64,000 bases of DNA from Maricaulis sp963975345 (GCF_963975345.1 NZ_CAXBGE010000008.1:131152-195151), one strand, 5' to 3'. Positions 16,452-26,771 are shown, counted from the stretch's first letter. Made by a program: numbers and translations. Notes: generated by a model from the sequence alone, not told the origin.

Positions 16452-18944
16452 TCAGTAAAGTCCGCCCAGATCGTCTTCCTCGTCATCCTCACCAGAATCG
16501 TCTTCGGTCGCGGCGTCGAGCTGGGACATCGGATCATCGCTGACCGAATTGCGCGCGAAACTGAGGCCGCTTTCATCCTCTCGCGATTGCCGAGTCGGTT
16601 CGGTGCCGGGGCGGAAAGCTTCCAGGATCACGCCAGACTGCCCAAGGATCCCCGGCTGGCCCGTTGTATGATCAATGGGGACCAGGCGAACGCCGGGCGG
16701 CACGCGGAAGGGCGCGACCGGATAACTCTCGAGCGCCTCAGCGAGGAAGTCACGTACGATCGGCGCAGCAACCCGGCCACCGGATTCGCCCGATCCAAGT
16801 TGATAGGGCGTGTCGAAGCCAACATAGGCACCAACAACGAGATCGGGACCAAAGCCGACAAACCAAGCGTCACGGAAATCATTCGTAGTGCCGGTCTTGC
16901 CGCCAAGCGGCCGTCCGAGCGAGCGCAGCGCCCGGCCGGTTCCGCGCTCAACTACGCCCTCAAGCAGGTGCACGACCTGATAAGCCGTCACCGGGCTGAG
17001 GACTTCGACACCCGTTTCCGGGAAGACCGGTTCGGGCAGGCCCGTATGCCAGTCGGTCGTGTCGCAGAGTTCGCAATCAAGCTGTTCATGCGCGAAAATG
17101 GTGTGACCAAATCGGTCCTGAACCCGGTCGAGCAGCGTCGGTTCAACCCGGCGTCCGCCATTGACCAGCGTGGAATAGGCCGAGACCAGGCGGTAGAGCG
17201 TCGTTTCGCCGGAGCCGAGCGCCATCGCCAACACCGGCTCAAGCTCGTCATATATCCCGAAGCGAACGCCGTAATCGACAATCGGACCCATGCCCATTTC
17301 CTGGGCGAGCCGCACGGTCATGACATTACGCGACAATTCGAGGCCGAGCCGCAGCGTGGACATGCCATAATAGCGCTCGGAATAGTTCTGCGGCATGTAA
17401 AACCGCTCTTCCGGCCCGCCCGACGCTACGAAAGGCGCGTCCAGGATCAGGCTGGCGGGCGTGTAGCCATTATCAAGCGCCGCCGCATAGACGAAGGGCT
17501 TGAAGGATGAGCCTGGCTGGCGCCGCGCCTGGGTCGCCCGATTGAACTGGCTCATCTGGAAACTATATCCGCCAACCATCGCCAGTACGCGGCCGGTATG
17601 CGGGTCCATGGCAAGGATGCCGCCATTGATCGCCGGCACCTGACGCAGCGCGAACTGCCCGTCTGTGTCGGGCAAGGCCTGCACGATAATGACATCGCCG
17701 GGGCTGAGCACCGCGCTGGCGCGGCTGATCGTCGGGCCCATGGCGCCATCGGTCAGGGTCTGTCGTGCCCAGGTCAGTTCGGACAAGGGGATGACGCCCT
17801 CTTCGCCATTGAGCAAGCCAATACGGGCCTGGTCGTTATCACTCGCCAGCACTGTGGCGGGCACCCAGCCCTCATCCATGTCACGCGGGACATCGACTGC
17901 GGCCAAGCGCTCGGCCCAGCCATCGCCGGTCTCAATCTGGGTCAGCGCACCATGATAGCCATGACGGCGGTCATAGGCTTCCAGCCCGTTGCGCAAGGCC
18001 CGACGTGCCGCGAGCTGCATCGTCGTATCCAGTGTTGTGCGGATCGACAGGCCGCCGCTGTAGAGCTCTTCATCGCCATACATCGAGAAGACTTCGCGCC
18101 GGACATTCTCAACGAAATACTCTGCCGCCGTATAGGTGGCGCCGGACAGCCGATCTGCGGTCGTGAGTGGCCGGGCAGCCGCTTCACTGGCTTCAGCCTC
18201 GGTGACATAGCCATTGGCGGCCATGCGCGAGAGCACCCAATTGCGCCGGTTGACGGCAGCCTCGGGATGGCGCTCGGGATGGAACAGGGCCGGCCCGTTC
18301 ACGACGGCGGCCAGATAAGCGGTTTCTTCCAGCGACAGCTCATCGATTGATTTGCCGAAATAATTCAACGCGGCGGCGGCAATGCCATAGGAGCGGCGGC
18401 CGAAGTAGATTTCATTCAGGTAGAGCTCAAGGATCTGGTCCTTGGTGAAGGCGCGCTCAATGCGGCGCGTCAGCACCATTTCCTGGACTTTGCGCTCAAG
18501 ACGCTGCTCACTCGAGAGCAGGAAATTCTTGGCTACCTGCTGGGTGATCGTCGAGGCGCCTTCAAGGTTTTCACCGCGCATGACGTGACCAATATTGGCG
18601 AACATCGCGCGCAATATGCCGCGAAAATCCAACCCGCCATGATCGTAGAAATTTTTGTCCTCGGCCGAAATGAAGGCGTGGACAACGTTTTGCGGAATAT
18701 TGCCGATTGGCACAAACACGCGGTGCTCGCGGGCATATTCCGCAATCAGCAGGCCATCGCCAGCGTGAACGCGGCTCATGATCGCTGGCTCGTATTCGGC
18801 CAATTGCTGGTAATCGGGCAGATCGTCGGTGACGCGGACGACGTAGATCGCGACGGTGATGAAACCGGCCACGGCCAAGACTGCAGCCGCGATACTGCCC
18901 CACAAGGCGGCCCGCAAGACATTACGCAAAGTGAAAATCTTCAT
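16452..18944 (-). CDS. mrcA: Penicillin-binding protein 1A (bifunctional transglycosylase/transpeptidase)
   Basis: This 830-residue class A PBP has an N-terminal transmembrane anchor (about residues 10-35). The GT51 domain has EDKNFYDHGGLDFRGILRA, GASTITQQVAKN and RKVQEMVLTRRIE. An OB-like PCB region follows, then a transpeptidase domain with the SxxK motif in QPGSSFKPFVY, SxN in LELSRNVMTV and KTGTTNDFRDAWFVG. It polymerises and cross-links peptidoglycan in the periplasm. The C-terminus is acidic (EDDSGEDDEEDD). I chose ATG 18942-18944 with AGAGGG upstream. It lies downstream of the amidase gene on the same strand (92 bases). Confidence 0.96.
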   Translation of the reverse strand: MKIFTLRNVLRAALWGSIAAAVLAVAGFITVAIYVVRVTDDLPDYQQLAEYEPAIMSRVHAGDGLLIAEYAREHRVFVPIGNIPQNVVHAFISAEDKNFYDHGGLDFRGILRAMFANIGHVMRGENLEGASTITQQVAKNFLLSSEQRLERKVQEMVLTRRIERAFTKDQILELYLNEIYFGRRSYGIAAAALNYFGKSIDELSLEETAYLAAVVNGPALFHPERHPEAAVNRRNWVLSRMAANGYVTEAEASEAAARPLTTADRLSGATYTAAEYFVENVRREVFSMYGDEELYSGGLSIRTTLDTTMQLAARRALRNGLEAYDRRHGYHGALTQIETGDGWAERLAAVDVPRDMDEGWVPATVLASDNDQARIGLLNGEEGVIPLSELTWARQTLTDGAMGPTISRASAVLSPGDVIIVQALPDTDGQFALRQVPAINGGILAMDPHTGRVLAMVGGYSFQMSQFNRATQARRQPGSSFKPFVYAAALDNGYTPASLILDAPFVASGGPEERFYMPQNYSERYYGMSTLRLGLELSRNVMTVRLAQEMGMGPIVDYGVRFGIYDELEPVLAMALGSGETTLYRLVSAYSTLVNGGRRVEPTLLDRVQDRFGHTIFAHEQLDCELCDTTDWHTGLPEPVFPETGVEVLSPVTAYQVVHLLEGVVERGTGRALRSLGRPLGGKTGTTNDFRDAWFVGFGPDLVVGAYVGFDTPYQLGSGESGGRVAAPIVRDFLAEALESYPVAPFRVPPGVRLVPIDHTTGQPGILGQSGVILEAFRPGTEPTRQSREDESGLSFARNSVSDDPMSQLDAATEDDSGEDDEEDDLGGLY

Positions 18945-19036
18945 TACGCCCTCTGGACCCAAGCCCCACCGGTCCTGCCGCAAGACCACGACACCACGGC
19001 GGCATTATGGCCGTAGCTGAATGCTGTGGAAAGCTC

Positions 19037-20248
19037 TCAACGGGCGGGAATTCCAGCGAAGCGCTGCTGCTCCGCTTCGCCATCATCGCCGCGCCCGGCG
19101 AAATAGGCATCGACTCCCTGCTGCACCGCTGCCATCTGGCGCCGCCGCGCGGCCGCGGAATTCAAATTGGCCTCGTCGGTGGAATTGCTCAGAAAGCCCA
19201 TTTCCAGCAAGACGGCCGGAACCCGGCTGTCGAGCAAAACATAGAAATTTTCCTGACGGTGCGGGTTGGTCAGCAACCGACCGCTGGCGCTGAGATGCTG
19301 CAGCAGGACATCGGCAAAGGCGGAGGACTGGTTGCGCTTCTCGCGCAATTCCAGCGAGACCAGGATATTATTGACATCGGCTTGGCGCGAACGGTCAGCA
19401 CCCTGCATCGCCCGGTCGCGGGCCCGATTCTCAGCCCGGTCGTTGAGCGTATAAACCGCCGCACCCTGGGCGTTCGGATTGGTCGGCACCGAATCGGCAT
19501 GGATCGACAGGAAAAGGTCGGCCCGCACATCGGCGGCGACCTGGACGCGCTGCTGCAAAGTCAGGAAGACATCGGTATCGCGGGTCAGCACCACGTCATA
19601 ACGACCGGTGTTTTCCAATTGCCGGCGCAGCTCGCGCGCAGCCTCAAGGGTCACATCGCGTTCATTCGTCCCGTTACGGCCCGAAGCGCCCGGATCATGG
19701 CCACCATGACCCGCATCAATCACGATCACACGACGATCACGGGCGGGCGGCGTGTAGACCGCCTCAACGCGCTCGGCGATCAGGGATTCAAGCCCACCCG
19801 TACGCTCAAAACCTGATGCCGAACTGAATGCGGCGGGATTGGCGGGGTCGAGATCTACGACGAGGCGGTAATTTCCACCGGCGCTGGCCGGGTCGAGCAC
19901 GAATTGCGACACGATGATCGCCGGGTCTTCCAGTTCAAACACGACGCGCGATGTGGTGGCGGAATTGTTGAAGAAACGAAACGCGTCGATCAGGCCATAA
20001 CCAAGCCCCTCGCCGGCTTCCAAGCCTCTGACAGCCCAAGCCGATGCCGGCAGATCAACCACCAGGCGATCAGACGGGCCCTCAAGGGTGAAGGCGCGAA
20101 AATCTGCCGGTTCGGAAGTTTCGATCACAATCCGCGTGCGCCCACCCTCGACACCAAAGCGAACATCGCGGACCTGCTGGTCCGCGAACGCGCCCGATGA
20201 GAGCAGAATTACGCCCACAATTGCCGAAATAAACCGTTGAACTTGCAT
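19037..20248 (-). CDS. N-acetylmuramoyl-L-alanine amidase (AmiC-like, AMIN + Amidase_3)
   Basis: The 403-residue product has a signal peptide (MQVQRFISAIVGVILLSSGAFA), an AMIN domain (about residues 24-130) and a zinc-dependent Amidase_3 domain. Zinc ligands are visible: His in VIDAGHGGHDPGA, Glu in NERDVTLEAA and His in LFLSIHADS; the catalytic Glu is in VLLEMGFLSN. It cleaves the amide between MurNAc and L-Ala in the periplasm, normally during daughter-cell separation. The start is uncertain: an in-frame ATG 18 bases upstream and another at 20299 exist, but ATG 20246-20248 gives the cleanest signal peptide. Confidence 0.92.
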   Translation of the reverse strand: MQVQRFISAIVGVILLSSGAFADQQVRDVRFGVEGGRTRIVIETSEPADFRAFTLEGPSDRLVVDLPASAWAVRGLEAGEGLGYGLIDAFRFFNNSATTSRVVFELEDPAIIVSQFVLDPASAGGNYRLVVDLDPANPAAFSSASGFERTGGLESLIAERVEAVYTPPARDRRVIVIDAGHGGHDPGASGRNGTNERDVTLEAARELRRQLENTGRYDVVLTRDTDVFLTLQQRVQVAADVRADLFLSIHADSVPTNPNAQGAAVYTLNDRAENRARDRAMQGADRSRQADVNNILVSLELREKRNQSSAFADVLLQHLSASGRLLTNPHRQENFYVLLDSRVPAVLLEMGFLSNSTDEANLNSAAARRRQMAAVQQGVDAYFAGRGDDGEAEQQRFAGIPAR

Positions 20249-20734
20249 AGCCACACCATCGCACATGCCGTGATTCTGTCCACGGCTTTTGACGTACAAT
20301 AGTTCATGGAGCTTGACGTTTGGTTGATGGAACCGCGCATTCCCCAGTTATTTTTGCGACCGTCACAAAAGCTTTCCATCGCGATCCGAATGTTGCATGT
20401 TGAAACGGCCTTGGCAGATGTTCGACTTCAACCGGAGTTGCGATGCTTTGCCAGGCGCGAAGAGGCCGCGTCCGATCCGGACGTGCCGACACGCTCATTC
20501 TTTCGCTGCGGGACAGATATCTGATTACCCGTGGCCCCGACCGCCGCGCCCCGCCCGCATGGACCCCCATGGCCAGGGCGCGTTTTTGGAAACAGCCGAC
20601 TCGTGAGGCTAGCCTGATGCTGACATCTTTGCTGACAGGCCAAAGCTCACCGTTCGCGCCCCCGCCGCTCCTGATCTCTGCGCCCTTCCTTCCGGAAGCC
20701 CGCGGTCAGGATGTGCGCGCAGGAGACACCTTTT
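20249..20734. other. Divergent 486-bp intergenic region: amidase promoter side and long rne leader
   Basis: This is the only stretch over 300 bases without a convincing gene. It separates the amidase start (minus) from the RNase E start (plus). Two TTGACG hexamers occur at 20289-20294 and 20313-20318 on the plus strand, but neither has a convincing -10 partner. Short open frames inside lack family features. RNase E transcripts usually have long 5' leaders that allow autoregulation by cleavage, so most of this may be leader. No riboswitch or small RNA family was recognised. Confidence 0.5.
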
Positions 20735-23491
20735 ATGTCAAAGAAAATGTTGATCGATGCAGGTCACCCGGAAGAGACCCGCGTCGTCGTAGTCGATGGA
20801 ACCAAAGTTGAGGACTTCGATTTTGAGGCTGCCGCACGCCGACCGATTCGCGGCAATATCTATCTCGCAAAAGTCACGCGGGTAGAGCCCTCACTCCAGG
20901 CCGCCTTCGTCGAATACGGCGGCAATCGCCATGGATTCCTCGCCTTCAACGAGATCCATCCCGACTATTATCAGATCCCCTATGAGGATCGCGCTGCACT
21001 CGCCGCCGAGGAAGCGACCGCCGTCCATGCCGAGGCTGAAGCCGAACCGGAACCGGTTAGCGAAGCCGAGCCTTTGGAGGTCGACGAATCCGGCGAGCCA
21101 ATCGAGCCCGCCGAGCGTTTCGGCGACGAGGATGGCGACGACGACGAAGTCGAGGAAGAGAAAGCCGCCCGTCGCAGCCGGCAGCTCTATCGCAAATACA
21201 AAATCCAGGAAGTCGTCAAACGACGCCAGATCCTGCTGGTCCAAGTGGCCAAGGAAGAACGCGGCAATAAGGGCGCAGCGCTAACGACCTATCTGTCGCT
21301 GGCCGGTCGTTATTGCGTGCTGATGCCGAATACGCCGCGCGGTGGTGGCATTTCACGCAAGATTGCCAATGTGGCCGATCGCAAGCGCCTGAAGTCCGTC
21401 GTCAGTGAACTCGACCTGCCCAAGGGCATTGGCCTGATCATCCGCACCGCCGGTGCCTCGCGGACCAAGATCGAAATTCGCCGCGATGCCGATTATCTGT
21501 TGCGCTTGTGGGAGAATATCCGCGAGCTGACGCTGAAATCCGTCGCTCCGGCGCTGATCTATGAGGAAGGCAATCTCGTCAAACGCGCGATTCGCGACCT
21601 TTATGACAAGGATATCGACGGGGTACTGGTCGAGGGCGAGGCCGCCTATAAGGAAGCCAAGGCCTTCATGCGCATGCTGATGCCGAGTCACGCCAAGAAG
21701 GTTCAGCACTACAACGAGATTGTGCCCCTCTTCCTGCAGCACCAGGTCGAGCCCCAGCTTGAGGCGATCTATTCGCCTATCGCAGCGCTTAAATCGGGTG
21801 GCTATATCGTCATCAACCCGACCGAAGCTCTGGTCTCGATCGACGTCAATTCCGGCCGCTCGACGCGAGAACGCAATATCGAGACGACCGCCGTCAAGAC
21901 CAATATCGAAGCCGCCCATGAAGCGGCCCGCCAGATGCGACTGCGCGACCTGGCCGGCCTGATCGTGATCGACTTCATCGACATGGATGAGTCGAAGAAC
22001 GTTCGCGCCGTCGAGAAGGTGATGAAGGACGCGCTCAAGCGCGACCGGGCTCGCCTGCAGATGGGCCGCATCTCCCAATTCGGCCTGATGGAGATCTCCC
22101 GTCAACGCCGCCGCACCAGCCTGATCGAAGGCTCCACCGAGATTTGTCCGCATTGTAAGGGCAGCGGTCATATCCGTTCGGTGGAATCGAGCGCACTCGT
22201 CGCCCTGCGTGGGCTTGAAAAAGAGGGCATGCGCGGCCGCGCCAAACGGGTTCGTATTTCGCTACCGACGGCGATCGCCATCTACATGCTCAACGAAAAG
22301 CGCGACCATCTCTTGGTGATCGAGCAGCGCTTCCAGATGAATATTTCAGTCGCCTCTGACGATGAGATCATCGCGCCGGAATTCGTGATCGAAGCGCTCG
22401 AATTGCGCGCGCCGGGCGAAGAGTTCGTGATTCCGCGGCAAGTTGCGGTGGTTGATCCTGAGGATCACGCCGACGAGCTCGTCATGGACGATGAAGACGA
22501 CGAGCTAGAGACCGTCGAAGAAGAGAAGGCCGATCGCGGTCGGTCCAGATCCCGCTCAAACCGTGAGCCGGCCCCTGCCCGGGACGCCGCCGATGCGAGC
22601 GCAGATGGCGAGACATCTGAAGATGGCACCCGCCGTCGCCGCCGCCGGCGCCGCCGCAAGGGTTCCTCCGAGGAGGGCACAGGAGAAAGCATCGCCACGA
22701 CGGAAGCACTCGACCCTGCGGCCGAGACTGACGACACGGGCTCGGACGAGTCCGACAGTGGTGAAGCCACACCCGACGCCACAACCGGTGAGGACGGCGA
22801 TTCACCGCGCCGCCGCCGCCGTCGCGGCCGTCGTGGTGGACGTTCGCGTCGCCGCACCGAAGGCCAGACGGCCGAGGGCCAGGATGGCGAAAACCAGCCC
22901 GCCTCAGCCGACTCTGGCGTTGCGGGTGACGCCACGCCAATCGAAGCCGGCACCGATGCCCCTGCGCCAGCAGCTGCTGCTGGCGAAGCGGACAGCGCCG
23001 AAAAGCCTGTGCGCAAGCGGGCCCCTCGCCGTCGCAAGACAGCGGGCGACGCGACTCAACCTGCCGAAACGGCCAGTAGTGCCGTTGATGCGCCTGCCAC
23101 GACCGAGGCAGCCATTCCCGGTCTCGAAGCCACAGCCGATGAGGCGCCCAAGCGCCGGACCCGGCGTCCGCGCAAGACGGCTGAAGCCAGTGCTGAGGCC
23201 GCAACGCCTGTTGCCGCAGCGGAGACCGAAGCTGCGAAGCCAAAGCCACGAACGCGCCGTAAAAAGGCCGAAGTCGAAGCCGAAACTCCAATCGTGGCCC
23301 CGACGCCGGACGTTGCAGCTGAAAAGCCTGCGCCGAAACGCAAACGGGCAGCACCGGCGAAAGCTGCCGCTGAACCGGCTGCAGCGCCCGCCACTGAACC
23401 AGCTCCGGCTGCCGCCACGACGGCTGATGCCGAGCCTGCCAAGCCAAGCAAGCGCGGCTGGTGGAACCGGACCGGGCTGTTCGGCAAATAA
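20735..23491 (+). CDS. rne: Ribonuclease E
   Basis: The 918-residue endoribonuclease organises RNA decay. The N-terminal half has the S1 domain (RGNIYLAKVTRVEPSLQAAFVEYGG), split by the long acidic insertion common in alphaproteobacteria (about residues 85-150). It also has the DNase I-like catalytic site with Asp residues in VSIDVNSGRST and LIVIDFIDMD, and the Zn-link CPHCKGSGH. From about residue 560 to the end it is low-complexity, alternating acidic and Arg/Lys-rich blocks (for example RRRRRRRRR and RRRRRRGRRGG), the disordered scaffold that binds RNA and degradosome partners. ATG 20735 follows AGGAGA. The C-terminus ends GWWNRTGLFGK. Confidence 0.97.
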   Translation: MSKKMLIDAGHPEETRVVVVDGTKVEDFDFEAAARRPIRGNIYLAKVTRVEPSLQAAFVEYGGNRHGFLAFNEIHPDYYQIPYEDRAALAAEEATAVHAEAEAEPEPVSEAEPLEVDESGEPIEPAERFGDEDGDDDEVEEEKAARRSRQLYRKYKIQEVVKRRQILLVQVAKEERGNKGAALTTYLSLAGRYCVLMPNTPRGGGISRKIANVADRKRLKSVVSELDLPKGIGLIIRTAGASRTKIEIRRDADYLLRLWENIRELTLKSVAPALIYEEGNLVKRAIRDLYDKDIDGVLVEGEAAYKEAKAFMRMLMPSHAKKVQHYNEIVPLFLQHQVEPQLEAIYSPIAALKSGGYIVINPTEALVSIDVNSGRSTRERNIETTAVKTNIEAAHEAARQMRLRDLAGLIVIDFIDMDESKNVRAVEKVMKDALKRDRARLQMGRISQFGLMEISRQRRRTSLIEGSTEICPHCKGSGHIRSVESSALVALRGLEKEGMRGRAKRVRISLPTAIAIYMLNEKRDHLLVIEQRFQMNISVASDDEIIAPEFVIEALELRAPGEEFVIPRQVAVVDPEDHADELVMDDEDDELETVEEEKADRGRSRSRSNREPAPARDAADASADGETSEDGTRRRRRRRRRKGSSEEGTGESIATTEALDPAAETDDTGSDESDSGEATPDATTGEDGDSPRRRRRRGRRGGRSRRRTEGQTAEGQDGENQPASADSGVAGDATPIEAGTDAPAPAAAAGEADSAEKPVRKRAPRRRKTAGDATQPAETASSAVDAPATTEAAIPGLEATADEAPKRRTRRPRKTAEASAEAATPVAAAETEAAKPKPRTRRKKAEVEAETPIVAPTPDVAAEKPAPKRKRAAPAKAAAEPAAAPATEPAPAAATTADAEPAKPSKRGWWNRTGLFGK

Positions 23492-23605
23492 TATGGCCGC
23501 TGGGCCGGGCGTCTTGAACGTCCGGCCCACCCGGCTCTATGATTGGGTGCAGCTCCGATCCGGGGTGGCATCATCCCGAAGCGGGGGCTGAGGAGTGGAA
23601 GCTAA

Positions 23606-24967
23606 ATGCGACCTCTGAGATCCATCGTTACGGCCTGCTTGGCATCCGTCGCCCTGATCGCGCCGGCCTCGGCCCAGTCGCTGATCCGCGACACCGAGAT
23701 CGAACACATGTTACGCGAATATGCCGACCCGCTGCTCACCGCAGCCGGACTGGTGCCCGCCGATGTGCATCTCTACATCATCGCCGATCCCTCGATTAAC
23801 GCCTTCGTGTCGGGCGGGCAGAATATCTTTTTGCACACCGGCACGATTGTCGAAGCTGAAACGCCCAACCAACTCAAAGGCGTAATCGCGCACGAGACGG
23901 GTCATATCGCCGGTGCGCATCTGGCGCGGGTCAATGACGGGATCAGCGCGGCACAAGTGCCAGTCTTCGTTTCGCTCGGACTTGGCCTGCTCGCCGCCTT
24001 TGCCGGCGAAGGCGGAGCAGCCGGGGCGCTGATGGCGTCTAGCCAGCAATTCGGCGCCCTCTCCTTCATGACTTATAGCCGCGCCCAGGAAGCCTCCGCC
24101 GATCAGGCAGCGCTACAATATCTGGAGACCAGCGGGCAGTCAGCGGAAGGTCTGGTCGAGTTTTTCGAGCGCTTTCGTTACCAGGAAGTGATGTCGAACG
24201 CGCGCCGCTTCCCGTATTTCCGCTCGCACCCACTCTCATCGGAACGCATTTCGATTCTGCGTGATAATGCCGACTCCGCCGCACATGCGAATGTCGACGA
24301 CTCGCCGGAGGAGATTGCCGAGCTGCAGCGTCTGCAGGGTAAGATCTACGGCTTCCTGACTGAACCTGAATTCGTACTCTACCGTTATCCACTCACTGAC
24401 CAGTCATTGCCTGCCCGTTATGCCCGCGCTGTTGCTTACTTCCGCGTTGCGCGTCTGGACGATGCCCGGGTGGAAATCGAGAGCCTGATCGCGGAAGAAC
24501 CCAACAATCCATATTTCCAGGAACTCTACGGCCAGATGCTGTTTGAGACCGGTCATATCCGGGAATCCATCCCCTATCATGCCCGCTCGGTCGAACTGGA
24601 ACCGACGGCGCCGCTCTTGCGGCTCAATCTGGCCATCGCCCAGATCGCCGCCGACGATGACAGCCTGCTCGAGCAGGCCAAGGATAATCTCAAGGTCGCG
24701 CTCGATATCGAGCCGGACAATTCCTTCGCTTGGTATCAACTCTCGATCGTGCATGAACGCGAAGGCGATACCGCCCTGGCCCAACTCGCCGTGGCGGAAC
24801 AAGCCTACGCGGTCGGCGACGGCAATCGGGCGATGATGTTCGCTGGGCGGGCGCGCGCCTCGCTGGACCAGGGCACTCCAGCCTGGATGCGGGCGACCGA
24901 GATTGAAAGCGTTGCCGCACCACTGGCCGCTCAACAGCGACGCCAGCGACGCCTCACTTCGCACTGA
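23606..24967 (+). CDS. M48 family metalloprotease with TPR region (BepA-like)
   Basis: The 453-residue product has a signal peptide (MRPLRSIVTACLASVALIAPASAQ), an M48 domain with HETGH zinc motif (about residues 98-102) and downstream Glu in AQEASADQAAL, and a C-terminal TPR-type helical region (about 260-450). This layout is that of periplasmic BepA/YfgC-type proteases, which degrade or assist stalled outer-membrane proteins. GAGGAG precedes the ATG. It lies 114 bases after rne and 3 bases before the FemAB-like gene. Confidence 0.92.
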   Translation: MRPLRSIVTACLASVALIAPASAQSLIRDTEIEHMLREYADPLLTAAGLVPADVHLYIIADPSINAFVSGGQNIFLHTGTIVEAETPNQLKGVIAHETGHIAGAHLARVNDGISAAQVPVFVSLGLGLLAAFAGEGGAAGALMASSQQFGALSFMTYSRAQEASADQAALQYLETSGQSAEGLVEFFERFRYQEVMSNARRFPYFRSHPLSSERISILRDNADSAAHANVDDSPEEIAELQRLQGKIYGFLTEPEFVLYRYPLTDQSLPARYARAVAYFRVARLDDARVEIESLIAEEPNNPYFQELYGQMLFETGHIRESIPYHARSVELEPTAPLLRLNLAIAQIAADDDSLLEQAKDNLKVALDIEPDNSFAWYQLSIVHEREGDTALAQLAVAEQAYAVGDGNRAMMFAGRARASLDQGTPAWMRATEIESVAAPLAAQQRRQRRLTSH

Positions 24968-24970
24968 ATC

Positions 24971-26152
24971 ATGGACGGCACCGAACCGGAAAGCTCCGGC
25001 GATGCAGCGCCCTCACTCACACTGGCGGCGGTCGAGGGCCTGACGCAAATTGCTCAGAGCGAGTGGGATGCCATCGCCAATCCTGACGGCGCAGAGTCTG
25101 ACCCATTTTTGAGTTGGAATTTCCTACAGGCGCTGGAGGAAAGTGGCTGCGTCGGCGGCGAGACCGGCTGGATGCCCCATCACCTCACGGCGCGCGATGA
25201 GGCGGGCGGGCTCCGCGGCGCCTTGCCCCTCTATCTCAAATTCCATAGCCAGGGCGAATATGTCTTCGACCATGGCTGGGCGGAGGGTTTCGAACGCGCG
25301 GGCGGGCGCTATTATCCCAAACTTCTCACGGCCGTGCCCTTCACCCCGGTGACAGGACGCCGCATTCTCGCCCCCGACGCGCCGGTCCGCCGCGCCTTGA
25401 TCGGCGGCATGATCGAGGCGGCACGCCAATGGGGCGTCTCAAGCTGGCATGTAAATTTCCCGACGCCCGGCGAATGGGCCGATCTGGGAGAAGCCGAACT
25501 GTTACAGCGCATCGATCGCCAATTCGTCTGGCATAATCGCGGCTATGGAAGTTATGACGACTTCCTCGCCGATCTGTCCTCGCGCAAACGCAAGGCCCTG
25601 CGCAAGGAACGGGCCTCAGCCCAAGCCGGGCTGGAGATTGAACACCTCACCGGCGCCGACCTGCGGGTTGAACATTGGGACGCCTTCTTCGCCTGTTATC
25701 AGGACACCGGAGCGCGCAAATGGGGCCGCCCCTATCTCAATCGCGTCTTCTTCGAGCTGATCCATCAGCGCATGGCCGACCAGGTTCTGCTGGTGCTCGC
25801 GAAGCGGGACGGCCGCTACATCGCCGCCGCGCTCAATTTCCTCGGCTCTCATGCCCTCTATGGCCGATATTGGGGCTTGCTGGAGGACCACCCTCACCTG
25901 CATTTCGAACTCTGCTATCACCAGGCGATCGATGTCGCGATCGCGCTCAAGCTCGATCGCGTTGAAGCGGGTGCCCAAGGGGAACACAAGCTGGCACGGG
26001 GCTATCGCCCGCAACCGGTTTATTCCGCCCACTGGATCGCCCATGAAGGCTTTCGCCACGCTATCGCCGACTATCTTGAGCACGAACGCCCGGCCATGCT
26101 CGCCGACATCGCATTGCTTGATGAAAAGAGTCCCTATAATATCTCTGATTGA
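24971..26152 (+). CDS. FemAB/GNAT-like protein (DUF482, COG3146)
   Basis: This 393-residue protein belongs to the GNAT-fold family sometimes labelled peptidogalycan biosynthesis protein. Recognised segments are DPFLSWNFLQALEESGCVG, WMPHHLTARD, YVFDHGWAEGFERAGGRYYPKLLTAVPFTPVTG, WHNRGYGSYDDFLADLSSRKRKALRKER and GRYWGLLEDHPHLHFELCYHQAID. No signal peptide. Aminoacyl or acyl transfer is inferred from FemAB similarity; the acceptor is unknown. It starts 3 bases after the M48 protease stop, and its own stop overlaps the next start by one base (TGATG), so the three genes form an operon. Confidence 0.85.
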   Translation: MDGTEPESSGDAAPSLTLAAVEGLTQIAQSEWDAIANPDGAESDPFLSWNFLQALEESGCVGGETGWMPHHLTARDEAGGLRGALPLYLKFHSQGEYVFDHGWAEGFERAGGRYYPKLLTAVPFTPVTGRRILAPDAPVRRALIGGMIEAARQWGVSSWHVNFPTPGEWADLGEAELLQRIDRQFVWHNRGYGSYDDFLADLSSRKRKALRKERASAQAGLEIEHLTGADLRVEHWDAFFACYQDTGARKWGRPYLNRVFFELIHQRMADQVLLVLAKRDGRYIAAALNFLGSHALYGRYWGLLEDHPHLHFELCYHQAIDVAIALKLDRVEAGAQGEHKLARGYRPQPVYSAHWIAHEGFRHAIADYLEHERPAMLADIALLDEKSPYNISD

Positions 26153-26580
26153 TGAGCGCACCAACCACACCCCTTGCAGTCCATTCTCACGGCCACGCCA
26201 TTGTTGTGGCAAACGCCCTGCATGCCGCCGGCATTCCAGCGACCATCGTCAGCAGTAATTTCGACAGCGCCTATCCGGGCGTCGATCAGGGAACCACCCG
26301 GCCTCGCATCCTGGTGCCGCCGGCACACGAAGCCGAGGCGAGAGCGATCATCGCGCTAGCCCAAACCGTCGCCAATGAGCCGCTTTACCCCTGCCCCCAC
26401 TGCGGTGGCGAGACGACCGTCAAGACACGGCCATTATTGAGCGCGCTGCGACTGGTGCTGTCAGGGCAATTTTCGCAAGTCTTCAGCCAACCCCGTTATT
26501 GCGGCGCTTGCGACCATTATGAATCGCCTCGCTCCGAGCCGTTCACGGCCGAGGAATTGGGTTACCCGCCGATTCGCTAG
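26152..26580 (+). CDS. DUF2007-type protein with C-terminal zinc ribbon
   Basis: The 142-residue product begins with a DUF2007-like alpha/beta domain (about residues 1-75; NALHAAGIPATIVSSNFDSAYPGV and RILVPPAHEAEARAIIA). A zinc-ribbon-like part follows with CPHCGG and CGACD, two CxxC pairs about 43 residues apart. DUF2007 proteins are small and of unknown function, annotated as putative signal transducers by resemblance to PII-like folds. ATG 26152 overlaps the stop of the FemAB-like gene by one base. It ends the operon. Confidence 0.75.
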   Translation: MSAPTTPLAVHSHGHAIVVANALHAAGIPATIVSSNFDSAYPGVDQGTTRPRILVPPAHEAEARAIIALAQTVANEPLYPCPHCGGETTVKTRPLLSALRLVLSGQFSQVFSQPRYCGACDHYESPRSEPFTAEELGYPPIR

Positions 26581-26771
26581 TCTGGCACCTGATCGCCTGC
26601 CACGCCCCCCACGATCCCCACGATCCCATCCCTCAGTTCCGCGCGTCTACCCAGCCTCGGGTATAGAGGGTCGACCAACTCTCTCCGCCCGCGGCGCTTC
26701 CGATCTAGCGCTTCTCGGCGATGAAAGCCTGGTCGGGATCGATCAAGAAACGCCCGTCAAACCCGATCCGC

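Noticed and set aside
22482..23447. Several long frames opposite and beside the 3' part of rne
   Set aside because: They come from the low-complexity Arg/Ala/Glu codons of the RNase E scaffold.
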